64,000 bases of DNA from Brachynemurus nebulosus (GCA_035578155.1 JAPWDM010000009.1:1586001-1650000), one strand, 5' to 3'; shown: positions 11,690 through 24,200, counted from the stretch's first letter. The notes: generated by a model from the letters alone, not told the origin. Made by a program: numbers and translations.

Positions 11690-12681
11690 CAAAAAATACC
11701 CCTGTCGCAGCATCCTGCTTAACATAGGGAATTTCCGTTTACAAAAATTAGTTTTTCTCGGAAACTAGTTGACATAGAATAATAGTTTAAAGAACTTTTT
11801 TTGTGAGATTTTTTTCTCCCCGTTTTAATGGTGTAAAAAAATGTTGCAAAAATTTTTGAATTAAGGGGAAATTTTGGCAAAAAACTAATTTTTTTCACGA
11901 AAATTGCCAAAAAAAACCATGTTTTAGGGATCGGACGTGTCTAGCTAACGAACTTGTCCAACGGTTTGGGACTTCCAATATTTTCACCAAATTTTGTGAA
12001 AGTAGGACATTTCGTTCGTGAGTTATCGCGCGGACACACACACATACACACACACACACATACACACACACACACATACACACACATATATACACACCGT
12101 GTGAGTTTTTTGAGAGTTGCCATTTCTGTTACAACCAAATTTTTACAATAGAAATGGTACTGGAAAAGGTTCTTTTCTTGGATGTAATAGAAATGTTACC
12201 AAGAAAAACACTATCGGTTGAAGTAGCCTCAAGTACATATGCCTATTTTTACCGCCTAACTGATAAATTAAAGAAAAATTAAAAAATTAAACGGGGTAAA
12301 CGGGTAAAAAAATTTTTTTGCTCATTTATGTTGTTAATTAATGCATTACATCAATTTTATCGAAAAATTAATATATAGTCCCATTTAAAAATCTATAAGT
12401 TTGTATCATAGCTCGAAAACCATAAGAGCTATAAAGCTCCTGACTATAGCAATCAGTTGCCCCCGTCGATATCTACAACTCTTATTTGAACAATTTTTCG
12501 ATTAAATCAACGGTTTGGCTGTAATAAAAATGGCAACTCTCGAAAAACTCACACAGTATACATATTAGTGAATATTATTTTCGGTTTCTAGGGACCTCAA
12601 AACACATTTCTGCCATAGTCCCGGGCTCAAGTCGCGGCATGACAGTGGCTGTAATAGCTGAATTTCATTCTGGAAATTCGT
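11690..12681 (+). mobile_element. Element A, copy 2 (CA microsatellite, hosts MITE B)
   Basis: CCCCTGTCGCAGCATCCTGC, ATTTCCGTTTACAAAAATTA at the left; CCATAGTCCCGGGCTCAAG and CTGGAAATTCG at the right. A CA run at 12032-12093 takes the place of the TA run of other copies, and MITE B follows it at 12100-12553. Confidence 0.65.
12100..12553. mobile_element. MITE B, copy 1 (nested in element A)
   Basis: TGTGAGTTTTTTGAGAGTTG and its inverse form ends of about 28 bases. It is inserted next to the CA microsatellite of the element-A copy at 11727-12681. The body matches 28787-29241. Confidence 0.75.
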
Positions 12682-12683
12682 TA

Positions 12684-14482
12684 AAACAAAAAAATAAACT
12701 GTATGTGCCCACATGTGTTATGTGTTACGTATAGAATTAAGAATTATAGCTTCAAATTATACGCATTACGCACATAAAGCGTATTGCGTTGAAAGATTAT
12801 GTTTTATTAATTATTATTGTCTGTGAGCAGTCATTGAAATGCTGCTCAAGTCAATTCTAGTTTTCTTGAACTTATTTAGTTGTAGCGGCATGTCGAGTGA
12901 ACTACATAACCAAGTACATAATAATTGTACTAAGAATTATTTTAAACTTACAGAGTGTCACAGATTTTGACAGCGTAGTACGTCAAGAAGACTGTACCGA
13001 AATGTTTTTTATTAGCTTTTAATTGATTTACACATTTTTAACCATTCGGTATATGTAGTATGTAAGCGTAGCTAATATCGAAAAATATTTTTCAGTATAA
13101 AATGTTAAAATTATAGGATGTCCTGGTTTAATTTGTATGTATTAATAATTCCAAAGAAATTAGTGACTCTAATGATTTTCATTTTAACTGTGAACTGAAC
13201 CCACTGTCAGGAAATTGGCTTGTAATATACGTTTGCAAGTTTATCACTGTTTAATCTGTACAGATAAGAACAAGATAACTGCCTTAAAATGAACTTATTA
13301 CTTTCGAAACTACTAAAGTAACGGAAGCATTGTATTTACTTTTTGAGATATTAAAATATTCTTTCCTCCAAAATGAAAATTTCCACGCACATTTTGCGTT
13401 TTAGAGCTTCCTGGTTTTTGATTTCGTACCGGTCTGTGAAAATCCCACCAAGTGGCATAAATCACAAGGCTTCGAAATTATTCAGCCGTTTTTTATGTAA
13501 TTTTTAAAAATTATGCGATTTGGTTCCCTACGAATTTCATCGCAATCGGAGTAATGGTAGCCACGACGCAACCGTGAAATTCCATTAAATGTCGATATCT
13601 GACTTACTACTAGTCCCATTTCGCTCAAATTTTGAAAGTTTTTGGGGGCTCCTTGTTTTTCTTGTTATTATGAAAACAAAAAAAATTTTAATTTTAATTT
13701 TTTTTAAATTATTTGTTAGTCTGAAATGTTAATAATAAGTTTCTTTAATATTTTCTATGGATTGATTTGACATTATTACAAAAAATGTACGTAGTCAGTT
13801 AGTAATAGAAAGGACGACAAGCCCGCAAAAAAGTGATAAAAATGACCACATCAAATTAATCAACAAAAAGAAAAGAAATTAAACAATAAAAAAGGAATAA
13901 AAAGGTCAAGTTTGACTAGTTTCGACTATATTAACAGTCATTTTCAAAAACAGCAGACCCAAAAATCGCAGTCAACAAACTCAACATTTAAGAGAACGTT
14001 TTAAAATTGTCAAAGATAAAAAATTTTAGAAATTTAAAAAATTTTTTATTTGTATCTGGTGTGAAAAATCAAATTTTTCCATATCATTATGAAAATGAAT
14101 GGATAAAAAAAGCTTCAGATTAAATTACACTTTAAATTTTTAAATTCTTTAATATTAGCGGGGTTTGGAAACAAAGAAATACGAAAATACCACGCCCAAA
14201 AAACAGAAAAAGGAATTATTGAAAATTTTTTAATGAATTACATTTTAAATAAAATGCGAAAAAACGTTGAAAAATAAAATAAAAGTTATAATTTAGAAGA
14301 AAAACACTGATCAAGTACAGTTAAAACTCAAATATCACTGAGTAACAATAAAATAATTAAGAAACAAAAAGAATTGTGATAAAAAATCGACATTATGAAA
14401 TTATGAGTTACACAAAGTAAACCAAATGAACAGCAAATGAACACTGGCTAACTTTTGATTAAACTGAAAAAGTAGATGGAAC
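12684..14482. other. AT-rich interval with only repeat L inside
   Basis: Apart from the repeat at 13304-13640 the sequence is AT-rich, with no convincing coding frame. 13800-14480 is A-rich and may be old 3' sequence of the Penelope fragment that follows, but no motif proves this. Confidence 0.45.
13304..13640. repeat. Dispersed repeat L, copy 1
   Basis: CGAAACTACTAAAGTAACGG, TTTTAGAGCTTCCTG, CACCAAGTGGCATAA and ATCGGAGTAATGGTAGCC are shared with 45796-46330. No ends or duplication recognised. Confidence 0.55.
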
Positions 14483-14872
14483 TTAAAAACGATCACGCAT
14501 GAGCTGTACTATATGCAATGACGTATTGAAATCGAATAGTTGAGTAGTTTCATTTAAAATAGGGGTGTCCAAGTTTACATCGTCTGCTATTCTAAGAGTT
14601 TCTAAATGATTCATAAAATTACCTTTTGTGCAAATGTGCAAGGTTTCGAAACCAGATTCAAGATTAAAAGCGTGATCAGTATCAATAATGTGTTGTGCTA
14701 TGGCAGAAAAATTTCTGGTGTTCGCTGATTTTATGGCTGCCAAATGTTCGTTAAACCCGATAATGAATTTTCTGCCCGTTTGATCCATATAGGAAATTTT
14801 GCATTCAGGACAGACATATTTATAGATACCGGATTTCTTAAATTTGGGAATCGAGTCCTTAGATTTCACCAA
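14483..14872 (-). pseudogene. Penelope-like retroelement, GIY-YIG endonuclease fragment
   Basis: A 129-residue open stretch on the minus strand contains SGIYKYVCPECKISYMDQTG. This is the GIY...YIG endonuclease start with the CPEC zinc-finger pair that marks Penelope-like elements (usual form SGIYKLTCPDC..SYIGQTGR). A usual EHLAAIK..HI(I)DT(D)H stretch and LETLRI follow. The second half of the motif has decayed from YIG to YMD. The frame begins at a TTG, not a true start; the preceding element sequence continues upstream in another frame. Confidence 0.8.
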
Positions 14873-15001
14873 TCACCAACAAAGATGACAAAGTGTTGGA
14901 GGCAGAAAATCTAAGTTTAACGTTGTGATCACGGAAGATTTTATTAAACAGACTAGCCTGTTCATTGATGAAAGGAAAATCTTCCGTGATCACAACGTTT
15001 T
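14873..15001 (-). pseudogene. Penelope-like element, upstream portion with frameshift and inverted end
   Basis: Reading the minus strand before the GIY-YIG part gives IFRDHNVKLRFSASNTLSSL, the usual Penelope linker. It is followed by a tandem TTGGTGA TTGGTGA where one copy would keep frame: a 7-base duplication that breaks the gene. Further upstream, bases 14978-15001 are an inverted copy of about 24 bases at 14916-14939, so the element ends in a small foldback at its truncated 5' side. Confidence 0.65.
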
Positions 15002-15774
15002 TTTATTCCTCTTTCAAACATGGCGTTATTAATGTGATAAAACACGAAATTTAAGATAAGATGCGGTTTAAACACAAAATCATTTTAAAGATTTAAAGAT
15101 TGTGGACAGAAGTGTTATGAGTACGAGGAAATACGAGGAAGCTGTGTACAAATAACAGTGTTCTTAATAGCAGCAGTCACCAGAACAGTTCCACCTCTAA
15201 TTTTATTCTGATTCATACAGAAGAAGTTTTAATTATATTTATGACGTCAAGCGTTACTCAAATGTACAAATTGTAGAAGTCACAATATTTTTATTATTAT
15301 TATTTTTCAGTATTTTCAATATTATTATGCTTAAAACGAAAGAATATACTAATAATATGGTTATTTTTAGTCATCGACAAGAATATAATGAAACTGGTTT
15401 TTCGTTGTGATTCAACTTCACCGTCAAACAACGCACAAGAAACAAACAATATTATTACAGCTACAATATCAAGCTATCCACCTTGGCGTTATTTATTTAT
15501 TTTTATTTTTTTATTTGCACTAATAAAACAAAACTGTGTTATGATTAGTATTGAAGACAATCATGCAATGTTCTCTACTATTGCCAATTTTAGAAAAAAT
15601 ATTCTTAAAGAACTTGAAATATGTTCTCTACAAGTGGCGCTGTGCAGCGGAAGTAAATGTAAACATGTTTCTGTCATAAATTGTACAAAAGTTTACTTTT
15701 TAATTTATCAAAAACATATTATCAAATACTAATATTGTCCGCTTATATTTGATTCTTAACTATTTTAGAAGGGA

Positions 15775-15923
15775 AGTTATTTAAGAGGGCACCAAAATTA
15801 GGTATGTAACGTTTTTTTTTTTGCTCCTCACTTGTTTTTTGGGAAGAAAAAAGAAATTTTTTTCTACAGGGGCACTATTTTTTGACCTTGCCCCAGGCGC
15901 CACTAAGACTAGGTCCGGCCCTG
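15775..15923. mobile_element. hAT-type MITE J fragment (left end lost)
   Basis: It contains the family's TTTGCTCCTCACTTG word, CCCCAGGCGCCACTAAG and the right end TAGGTCCGGCCCTG at 15923. No matching left end or duplication. Confidence 0.6.
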
Positions 15924-16371
15924 AGGACTTCAAGTCATTCCAATTTTATATTAACATAAAAATAGGAGAAAGATAAGAGCCACTTTAATAATCAGTTTAG
16001 CAGTAAGATAGGTACTCATATGTGATACAGTGATACAGAATTGCAGTTATTATAACTTGGTCAAGGAGTTTTGGTACAAATCAAAACATGTTATTAAACT
16101 ATTAAATATTTTTTCATAAAACTGTATAAGGTCGTACAATTTTTTTTTTCGGTATAAATTACAGAAATTAAACGCTGTAGCTTCTCATAAAAGTTCCATT
16201 TTTTATCTTATTTGAATCATTTTCTATATAAATTCAGAATATACTACATTGGCAAGAGCTTTCAAGGCTGTTAATGAAAGAAAACACATCATAAGTCCTT
16301 TAACATTGCAAAATATTACAAAAATAAGAAAAAAATAAATTTAAAAAAAAATTATATTGGAGATATGTGGA

Positions 16372-16445
16372 TTTGAACCTGGAACCTCTCTGTTGCACTA
16401 CCAAGTAAATACACTTTACACACTGAACTATACGCTGCTGTTGTA
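16372..16445 (-). pseudogene. tRNA-like sequence (pseudo-tRNA or SINE head)
   Basis: On the minus strand AGCGTATAGTTCAGTGTG is an A-box-like start and GGTTCCAGGTTCAAATCC a B-box-like end, spaced as in a tRNA with an extended variable region. Acceptor-stem pairing is poor, so I call it a decayed tRNA-derived sequence, not a working tRNA. Confidence 0.4.
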
Positions 16446-17551
16446 AACAATAAAAACTAATTGAGATACCTTTTTTTTGTAACTCTTCGGGCATTTAAGT
16501 CCTAAACGAAGGCACACAGCCTAAATTACTGTTACTACAGTACTGAAGAGAACCTAAATTTCTCCCAAATCCGTAATTTTCAATATGATGCTCTCCTTGT
16601 GAGAAAAAAAATTCTGACTCAAAATGAGTCTGATACATTTTGTAAATGAAGAAAACAAAAAAAAAAAAAAAAAAATTCCTAAAATAATAAATAAATAAAT
16701 GTGAAAAGTCATAACCAATTTTATTGCACACTTCCAATTTATTGCCCATAAAAGAGAAATATGTTCAACAATGTTTTTTTGGAATAGTTCCAAAAAACAT
16801 AACCGTTATGTTAAACGAAACAGATATAGAAACAGATTTAAGATAAAAATTCAATTGAAGACATCTCACATAAGACAAGACAAATATAGGTTAATATTTT
16901 TTTATGCAAACCGTAAAATCAAATCATTTTTTTCCGAATACAATAAAATAAAATTAGAAAAGATGATGTTGAGCAAAAAAAATTTTATTTTGTAAAGATT
17001 TTTAATTAAACGTTTAGCAATGTCTATCAGTACCGTTACCCAATAATAATTTAATCAAATAAAAAATTTGTTATTTAGAACCGATTTTACTTTTAATTTA
17101 GATTTTCTTTACAATTTTTTATTTATTATGTAATAAAACTAATGAATACGAATTTAATAGAAATTTTATTGTTGTCTATATATTTTAGATTTGGTAAATA
17201 AAAGCAATTTATTTGTAAAAAATTAATAGCAATTTCTTTGGAATGTTCTATCTATGATTTATTTGAATTTTATTGAGTGTATACCCAATAAAAAGGGAAT
17301 GTTTATATTTGGTTTTTTGAAGATAACATTTTTGTTTGATAACTGATAAGAAATTTTTATGATTTTAATACGTAACTGGCATAATTGTATTTTTTTATGA
17401 ATGTTTGGTTTAATTGTTTTTGTTAAATAATAAGAAACATTTGCAACAATCATAGGTACTTGCTGTGAATTCGACACTGATGAAAAGTTTTGATCACTTA
17501 AAACGGTATTCTAATCTAAAAATTTGAAACAATTTATCTTTTGAATATTCT

Positions 17552-17740
17552 CAGGCCCCACCAGAGAGTGGAGTAGCCGGAATTGTAGTCCCGGGGCCCA
17601 GGCTTGAGGAGGGGGCCCATAGTTGTTGGTAAAGGGCTCGGGAAGAAAAGTTGTTTTTTTTTGCTCATCACTTATTTTTTAGGAGGAAATTTTTAAAAAA
17701 TTCGGTTTATTGCCGGAGCCCACCATGTTTCTCCACGGTC
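17552..17740. mobile_element. hAT-type MITE J (GAGAGTGGAGTAGCC subtype)
   Basis: CAGGCCCCACCAGAGAGTGG at the left and GCCCACCATG then CTCCACGGTCTT at the right, the same layout as 36789-36988. The right end and duplication have decayed. Confidence 0.65.
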
Positions 17741-17781
17741 TTCAAAAAGAAAATTTAAAATTTCGAATAGTTACCAAGTTA

Positions 17782-18009
17782 CAGAACCGGATTTACATGA
17801 GGGCACTTAGGGCACATGCCTCAGTGCCCCCACACAATAAGGGTCTCCACAAAACTGATCATGAATCCTTCAAAACAGGAGTAAAATAGGAGGAAGAGGT
17901 GCTGTTTTTTTTTCTCGTCAACTGTACTTTTTTGGGGAGAAAAATAGAAAAATTTCGAAAATTTCCTTAATTCCTTTCGAGGGGCCTCTGAAAGATAAAT
18001 CCGGTCCTG
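17782..18009. mobile_element. hAT-type MITE J (CAGAACCGGATTTAC subtype)
   Basis: CAGAACCGGATTTAC at the left and ATAAATCCGGTCCTG at the right are inverted. Flanks CCAAGTTA and CCATATTA agree at 6 of 8 positions. 228 bases. Confidence 0.7.
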
Positions 18010-18110
18010 CCATATTATAGCTATTTAAACAAAACAGCAATTACGTGACGTCACACTGAAATGATTTTGAAAATTTTTAGCTCAGTTTTCGGTTTAGCTT
18101 CAAACTTTAA

Positions 18111-18267
18111 CACGTTCATTGCCGATCACGCGATATCGCGTGATACGGCTACTTTACTATATGGCCAATCACGCAATATCGCGTGACAAATAAGGGAACT
18201 TACTTATTTAACATAAAATATTTGGCCATTTCACAAAGTCTATATTTTTAGCTTGGCAATGAACATG
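18111..18267. mobile_element. Small TTAA-flanked palindromic MITE M
   Basis: CACGTTCATTGCC and GGCAATGAACATG are the inverted ends, between TTAA at 18107-18110 and 18268-18271. Inside are two near-identical palindromes, ATCACGCGATATCGCGTGAT (perfect, 20 bases) and a copy with one change at about 18170. It is 157 bases long. Confidence 0.8.
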
Positions 18268-18935
18268 TTAAACGACTTTTTTTTTTAGATTTCTATCCAA
18301 CCATAAAATTTTTAAATTTGATGAAAACCTTCCGAACTTTGGAAAATTCAGTCTTGGTTTCAATTACTGAACTACAACACCCTTAGAAGTGGTGAAATTA
18401 GTTTATACGGAAACAAATTTGGATATTTAGTATAATTTTCGGGTCAATTTATGTTTTATTTTCATAATAATAAGAAAATTTTAAAAATTCCATTTCACAT
18501 GATCCAAATAGCTAAAAACTAAAATATGCAATCGTGTGAATAGGTGCAACTTGTTTTTTTTTTTTTTTATTAAATAAATTTTAAATAATTGAAAAAAAAT
18601 AAAGAATAAAATTTAATAATTCATTTAAAAAATACTTTCTAAATTAATAATTATCTACCTATAGAAGATATTAATGATAGCACTGAAATAAAAAAAAAAT
18701 TAGATAGGTGCATATTTATGACATTAGAATTTTTCATGTTAAAAACGGTAAATTATAAAATCTATTGTTATCAGTGAACTTATCATGTTTAGTTAAACAT
18801 TATTTTGATAATTTTTTTTTTTTTTTTGTAATTTTAACAGTCAATTCACAATATTTGATGAATTTTTATTGATTTAATAAATTAAAAAATTAAAAATTAT
18901 TTACTGTTATTTTTCTTAAACAAATTATTTGTTAA

Positions 18936-19859
18936 CCCTAGAATCATACGTTGGTCTACGAGAAACGTTAATCATACATCGGCGTCATTTTGACGAGCGG
19001 ACTTTTCACGGACAGTTTTAGAGTTTCTTTGCAAAAAACATTTTTTTACATAACAATACTACAAAAGCGAACAAAATATTTACAAAAATTGGATTTGGAA
19101 AAATTTCTTAATATAAATATCTATTAATTTTTTTAATCTTTTTATCAAAGCATATTTTCATTATAAAAATTAAAAAATAGATAAATACATCAATTGTATC
19201 ATAAGACATGTCTTTCAAATAATTAATTTATTAACTATTATGAGTCGGTAGACATGTGTGACTTTACAGAATGTGAAATTTCTCGGTCACAAATATTCCC
19301 GTAGATATGTACATAGTTATTTCCTCATTAGGCACATTTGTAAATTTTCTAAAATTTGTTAGTAATTTTTCGAATAAGATCTCAAAAAATAATAAAATTA
19401 AATTATTTTCCACAAAATAAATTGTTAATCTTTTATTAAGTCACCTGAAACGCATTTTTTGGTTTTCGATTCAATATATTAAAACTTCAGTATTATGTCG
19501 TCTCTATAAGTCAAACAGCTGTAATCACCTTTCATATTATCATTATCATTGAATAAATTAATCATAACATGCATATCTTTAATAAATTTTAGAAAAATTA
19601 GGAAAACTTTTATATGTGAAGTACAAAATCTTTAAAAAAAAACATGGCGTAATCATACATCGACGTCCTTTTGACGGACACTATTTCAATACAAACAAAA
19701 CGACAATGACTATAAACAAAATAAATACGTCTTATGTGTCATAACAACAAATAAATTAGATAACAGAAGTTTCACAGCAAGCAGGTACCGACAAGTTGTA
19801 GTATTGGAGCAGGCAGAGAAGCTCGTTCGTTATTTTGACAAGTACGTATGATTCTAGGG
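18936..19859. mobile_element. piggyBac-type MITE, copy 1
   Basis: The element begins CCCTAGAATCATACGT and ends ACGTATGATTCTAGGG, flanked by TTAA on both sides (18932-18935, 19860-19863). CCCTAG ends with TTAA duplications are the piggyBac hallmark. A sub-terminal motif AATCATACATCGNCGTC followed by TTTTGACG recurs near 18970 and 19651, and its CGTCAAAA core appears inverted near the right end. No transposase frame. Confidence 0.85.
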
Positions 19860-20339
19860 TTAAACTCTGTCAAATAGTTCCGAAGTTATGTGGGTTCAAT
19901 TTGATCTTCAGTACACAATAAATGCAAAATTTTTTTGGCGTTCAAAGACCCTTAAAATACACCACGGAGACATTTCCACAATGCAATTATTACTTTCTCT
20001 ATAAAACAATAATAAAAAAAAAATTCAAGTATATTTGTTTGAATTAGAAATTGCATATCAAACGGCATTTATTAAGAAACATATTAAGAATTTTATAAAT
20101 TTAAAACAAAATAGACATAATAATTATAATTATAATTAGTAATTACGTAGGTACATTTAATAATTAACAGGTTGTAAATAAACCAAGTGCAACAAATAAC
20201 AATGGTATTTGTCATTTATTACGCAATTGCGTCAATCGACGATAAATGATAATAATATAATACTAAATATTTGCAAAATATATATAACTAGTTACCTATG
20301 TACCTTTTTTTAGAAAATTTTATACCAAATTTTGTGGTA

Positions 20340-21534
20340 CCAACAATCTGGTACTTTTAAAGAAAACTGTTTTTATGCGATCTTTTTTGTGTGATTTTCT
20401 TTTTGTGACTTTTTTATGCGATTTTTCAAATTTTAAAAAATTTAAATTAACTTAAAAATGCAAAAAAGAACATTAATTTGGGATAACGTTACTTATTGAC
20501 TGTTTTTAAGCATTTAAATCAGTATATTGCGTGAGAATATAGGTAGTATCATTCAGTTTCTTTACATATGTAGGTATTTACTGCAATTTTTTTTATTATT
20601 ATAAAAATTAAAGTAAAAAAATGTTTTTTAAAAAAAAGCTTTTATTTAAAAATGGGCTAAAAAAAAAATAAAATAACTTTTGAGTGAAGTTTGAAGCAAT
20701 ATGCAACATAATTTATAAAAGCTTGAGGCGTTATCATTAATTATTCCTGTTTTGAATGTTTTGGATATAAGTGTAGCTATTTTACTTTTCAGTAGTTATC
20801 AAACTTAATTCAACGCCTCAAGCTTTTATAAATTATGTTGCATATTGCTTCAAACTTCACTCAAAAGTTATTTTATTTTTTTTTTAGCCCATTTTTAAAT
20901 AAAAGCTTTTTCTTAAAAAACATTTTTTTACTTTAATTTATTTTTTACTTTTTAGTTTGATTACAATTAATTTTTAAAAAAAATTAAAGAAGTAATTTTT
21001 GTACTTATATTTTAATCGGTTAATTTACCCTAATCAAGCATAACTATGGAAACAAAAAATTGCAATGTAAAATCAATGGACAATATTTGACAATTCGAAA
21101 TGTCAAAAAGTTGCACAGGACTAAAAATCAAAAATTTTGGTTTGGGGCGATTTAGGGAAAAACTAATTATAGAATATTGCATTGTCATCAAGGTTAGACA
21201 GGTATGCAAAATTTGAAACCTCTAGCTTAATTAGAACCTGTCTAAATTAGCAAGTTAAATAAAAGCTTTTAAAAATGAAAAATAATGTTCCCACGTGTAA
21301 ATTAATGCTTTATCTTGTTTAGAAAAGCAATTTCTAAGGAAATCGTGAGGTTTTGAGCATCTTGAGTTACGTATTTTCGATGAAACTTTTTTTTATGCGG
21401 TCCCGACCCACTGCATAAAGAAAAGTTTTTTTTACAGTCTCGACCGAACTAAACTTTTTATAGCTATTTATATTTTTGAATATATTTTTTTTATGCGATT
21501 TCTTTTATGCGGTCCCTAAAAAAAGGTTTACCTG
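20340..21534. mobile_element. Second pogo-type element with internal 127-bp-arm inverted repeat
   Basis: Its right end CCTAAAAAAAGGTTTACCTG, then TA, and the segment 21285-21534 match the left part of the 2085-3051 element in reverse. The left limit near 20340 is uncertain (TTATGCGATCTTTTTTGTG-type words). Bases 20606-20732 and 20812-20938 are a near-perfect inverted pair with a 79-base loop. Confidence 0.55.
20606..20938. repeat. 127-bp-arm inverted repeat (hairpin)
   Basis: Arms 20606-20732 and 20812-20938 pair almost perfectly. They share GGCGTT/AACGCC at the inner ends and AATTAAAG/CTTTAATT at the outer ends. The loop is 79 bases. It is AT-rich with long A and T runs and no coding frame. 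Confidence 0.8.
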
Positions 21535-22285
21535 TATTTATAAAAAAAGGTCTCTTTAAAAAGGTCTCTTTTAGGTCTCTTTGAAAAGAATATACCTATA
21601 AAATTTTTGAGTGAAATTTTCGATGTGATCTTTTGCAATCACTATGCGGATCAGTTGTCACAGTAATTTTAAATTGATTCTTTCAGTGGTTTATTTCCAT
21701 TTAAAAAGTAATATTTCAATTGGATTCAATTCAATTACGACACTTTATGTTTATTATTAGTATTTTAATTTCGCTAAGAGAGATTTAAATAATTTATTAC
21801 ACGAAAACCACCAATAATTAATCTTTAATGTAAACAAAATTGTTATATTTCATTTCACAAACAGTCTGTGACAAAATTGCAAAGGCAAAAAGTATTTCAA
21901 TTTGAAGTACTCTGCAGAAATAAAAAATTTTAAACGTCGATGTCGCCAGGAAAGTTTTATTTTTCCAAGAATTTTGAATAAATTACAATTTTCCCATATT
22001 GATAAAACAATAAAATTAAAAAAATGATAAGTGTCTTTTTAGTGTTGTCGCGTACTGTACATAAAAGAAACAGAATAATGAACAAATATTTTATACTAAA
22101 TAATCATTTATAATTGTTATTAATGAGTATACAAAATATTTAAATGTTGTACTATTATTTAAAACAAAAACAATAGAAGGAAAAAATTAATTATTAATTA
22201 TTACGAAAAATTAATTTTTATAAATAACAATTAAAACAAATTTTTATATAACGAGTTTCCGAATATGTGGTCCAATGGTCCGTAC

Positions 22286-22714
22286 CACAGACCAATGAAC
22301 ACTATTATATTATACTACTAGACAAAGCGTAAAGCCAGTTTGTAGGCATTTTCCTTGACACCGGGAACAGGGTGAGACGGGGGAAATTTAATAAAATAAT
22401 ATAATGTCAATTTTTGAGCAAATGCGACTATAATTATTGCAGGACATAATTTAATATACGTACGTATTTTGAAAATAAAGTGAATACCACTTTTTTTCTT
22501 TCAAAATTTTCCAGTTTCTTCTCAAAAAAGTAAAATTTTATTACCAATATTATATTTTTACAATAATTATTTGAAAACGTTACTACGGATACCATCCGTT
22601 ACTATATTACAGAATACTATTAAGGTCAGAACTTGGTCGTAACTGGCTGCCTCAATTATACATTTATAAAATTAGTCTATATAATATAATATATAATATG
22701 TTCATTAGTCTGTG
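22286..22714. mobile_element. hAT-like MITE E, copy 1
   Basis: CACAGACCAATGAACA at the left, TGTTCATTAGTCTGTG at the right, flanked by GTCCGTAC and GTCAGTAC (7 of 8 agree). 429 bases. The internal word ATTGCAGGACATAATTT is found in all copies. Confidence 0.75.
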
Positions 22715-22722
22715 GTCAGTAC

Positions 22723-23639
22723 ATTTTTCAATAAATTTCAAAATTTTATTAGTAGAGGGTTTTAGGGATTTCTAGGCCCACCACTTTAGGGGCAAAATGG
22801 ATTGTACCACCACTCAAGCAACTACTGATAAAAATAACTTTAGACTGGTCTGTTAACTGTTCAAAACCACTCTGAACTCCCTAAAATTGTCTACTCTGAA
22901 AAGACAATTGGAGACTGAAATTATGTAGAATAAATAAATCTTTTAGGGGTTTTTTAGTAAAATTAAAAAAAAAAATTTAATTAAATTTTGTATTACCCTA
23001 TATACATATTTATTTTTTAAGAAAACAAAAAAATGTAAACAAATTTATGCAAAAACCAAAATTTTGTGTTTATTAAAATATACTTGTTAATTTTAATTGG
23101 TTTATTTAAATAGATATTCGATCTGGTTCTAATTCTTTTGTTTTAAATAAACGAAAATCATAAATATTCGACATCAACCCATATATACAATTAAAATTAT
23201 ATTTTGAAATTTTTTTAATTGTTATAATATTTGACTTTATAATTTTTTGGAAAAAATTTATTATTGACACTGTTAAAATTTGAAATATTATATTTTTAAT
23301 TTGTGACGACGTAATAAAATCTATATACAATTTGCTTTCACAATTTTGGTCTCTATAAATAAACGACCATTAAAAAATTCTTATCAAAATGATTGCTCAA
23401 GCAAATTCAAAAATTAAAAATGAGTCATTTTGGTCATAAAAATTTGTGTATTTTTGTCCAGTTATGGCACATTAAAAATAGAACAATACGTAATAAAAAT
23501 TTTATTGAAGCGAAAATTTCTATAATGAGGCTAATTCTGCGTGAGAGTGTAATGAAATCTGTAATGGTCCAAAGTGAAAATGGAAATGTTTTGTAATTGC
23601 TTAATAATTAATATGTTTATATTATTTAAATTATTTAAT
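22723..23639. other. AT-rich interval, nothing recognised
   Basis: Only AT-rich frames without protein character. CTAGGCCCACCACTTTAGGG at 22770-22790 may be a remnant of a J-type element. Confidence 0.4.
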
Positions 23640-24200
23640 TTTTTCAAAAATTCTTCATGGCTTATTTTGAAAGTACGTTTTTCGACATGGTTCCTCGTGT
23701 ATTTCAAAAAGTATTTGAGATATCAACATAAATCGAAGTGCGAATTATTCCTCGATACCGTCATTTTGGCAAGAACTAGAATCTTTTGGTTCCATAATAT
23801 ACTTTAAAAATGGCGGTTGTTTATAGTCGAGAAAAGGCGGTGATTTTTGAAAATAAATTTTCAAAATGCGATTTCTCGCTGGTTTTTTATTTTTTTTTTT
23901 TCTTAGATCCTAGTTACCGCCATAACTTTATATGTATATTTTCAGAAAATTTTTGATTTTTTTATTTTGGTTCGCTGGAGATTTTAGAACACCAGGAACC
24001 ATCAAGGTGGAAAAATCTCGCAGTGTCAACTTCAAAACTATTTATACTCAGCTCATTTTTCATTTTTTTAGTTTTTGTAATTTTAGTGATTTTTGATATT
24101 TAGTTTTTTAATAAAATATTTATTTGTGTAAAAAAATAAAAATAAAAATGGTCGATTTTTGATGCTTTTTTGGCGAATTTCCCGTTACACTTCAACTCGG
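23640..24200. repeat. Dispersed repeat P, copy 1
   Basis: It matches 51755-52340 in reverse: CCTCGTGTATTTCAAAAAGT, CTAGAATCTTTTGGTTCC, TGGTCGATTTTTGATG. AT-rich and non-coding. Confidence 0.6.

Larger units (their letters stand above)
15002..17551. other. AT-rich interval with a J fragment and a tRNA-like sequence
   Basis: The open frame at 15388-15732 has no recognisable domain and low-complexity composition. The rest, outside the J fragment (15775-15923) and the tRNA-like stretch (16372-16445), shows nothing. Confidence 0.45.

Noticed and set aside
11895..12151. Frames of VCVCV or HTHTHT on both strands
   Set aside because: Translation of a CA microsatellite.
14978..15001. Inverted 24-base repeat as a rho-independent terminator
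   Set aside because: Arms are separated by about 38 bases, lie inside a retroelement remnant and the genome is eukaryotic.
15388..15732. 114-residue frame with one hydrophobic segment (IFIFLFALI)
   Set aside because: No recognisable domain, no splice or promoter support, composition as expected for AT-rich DNA. Cannot be excluded but not supported.
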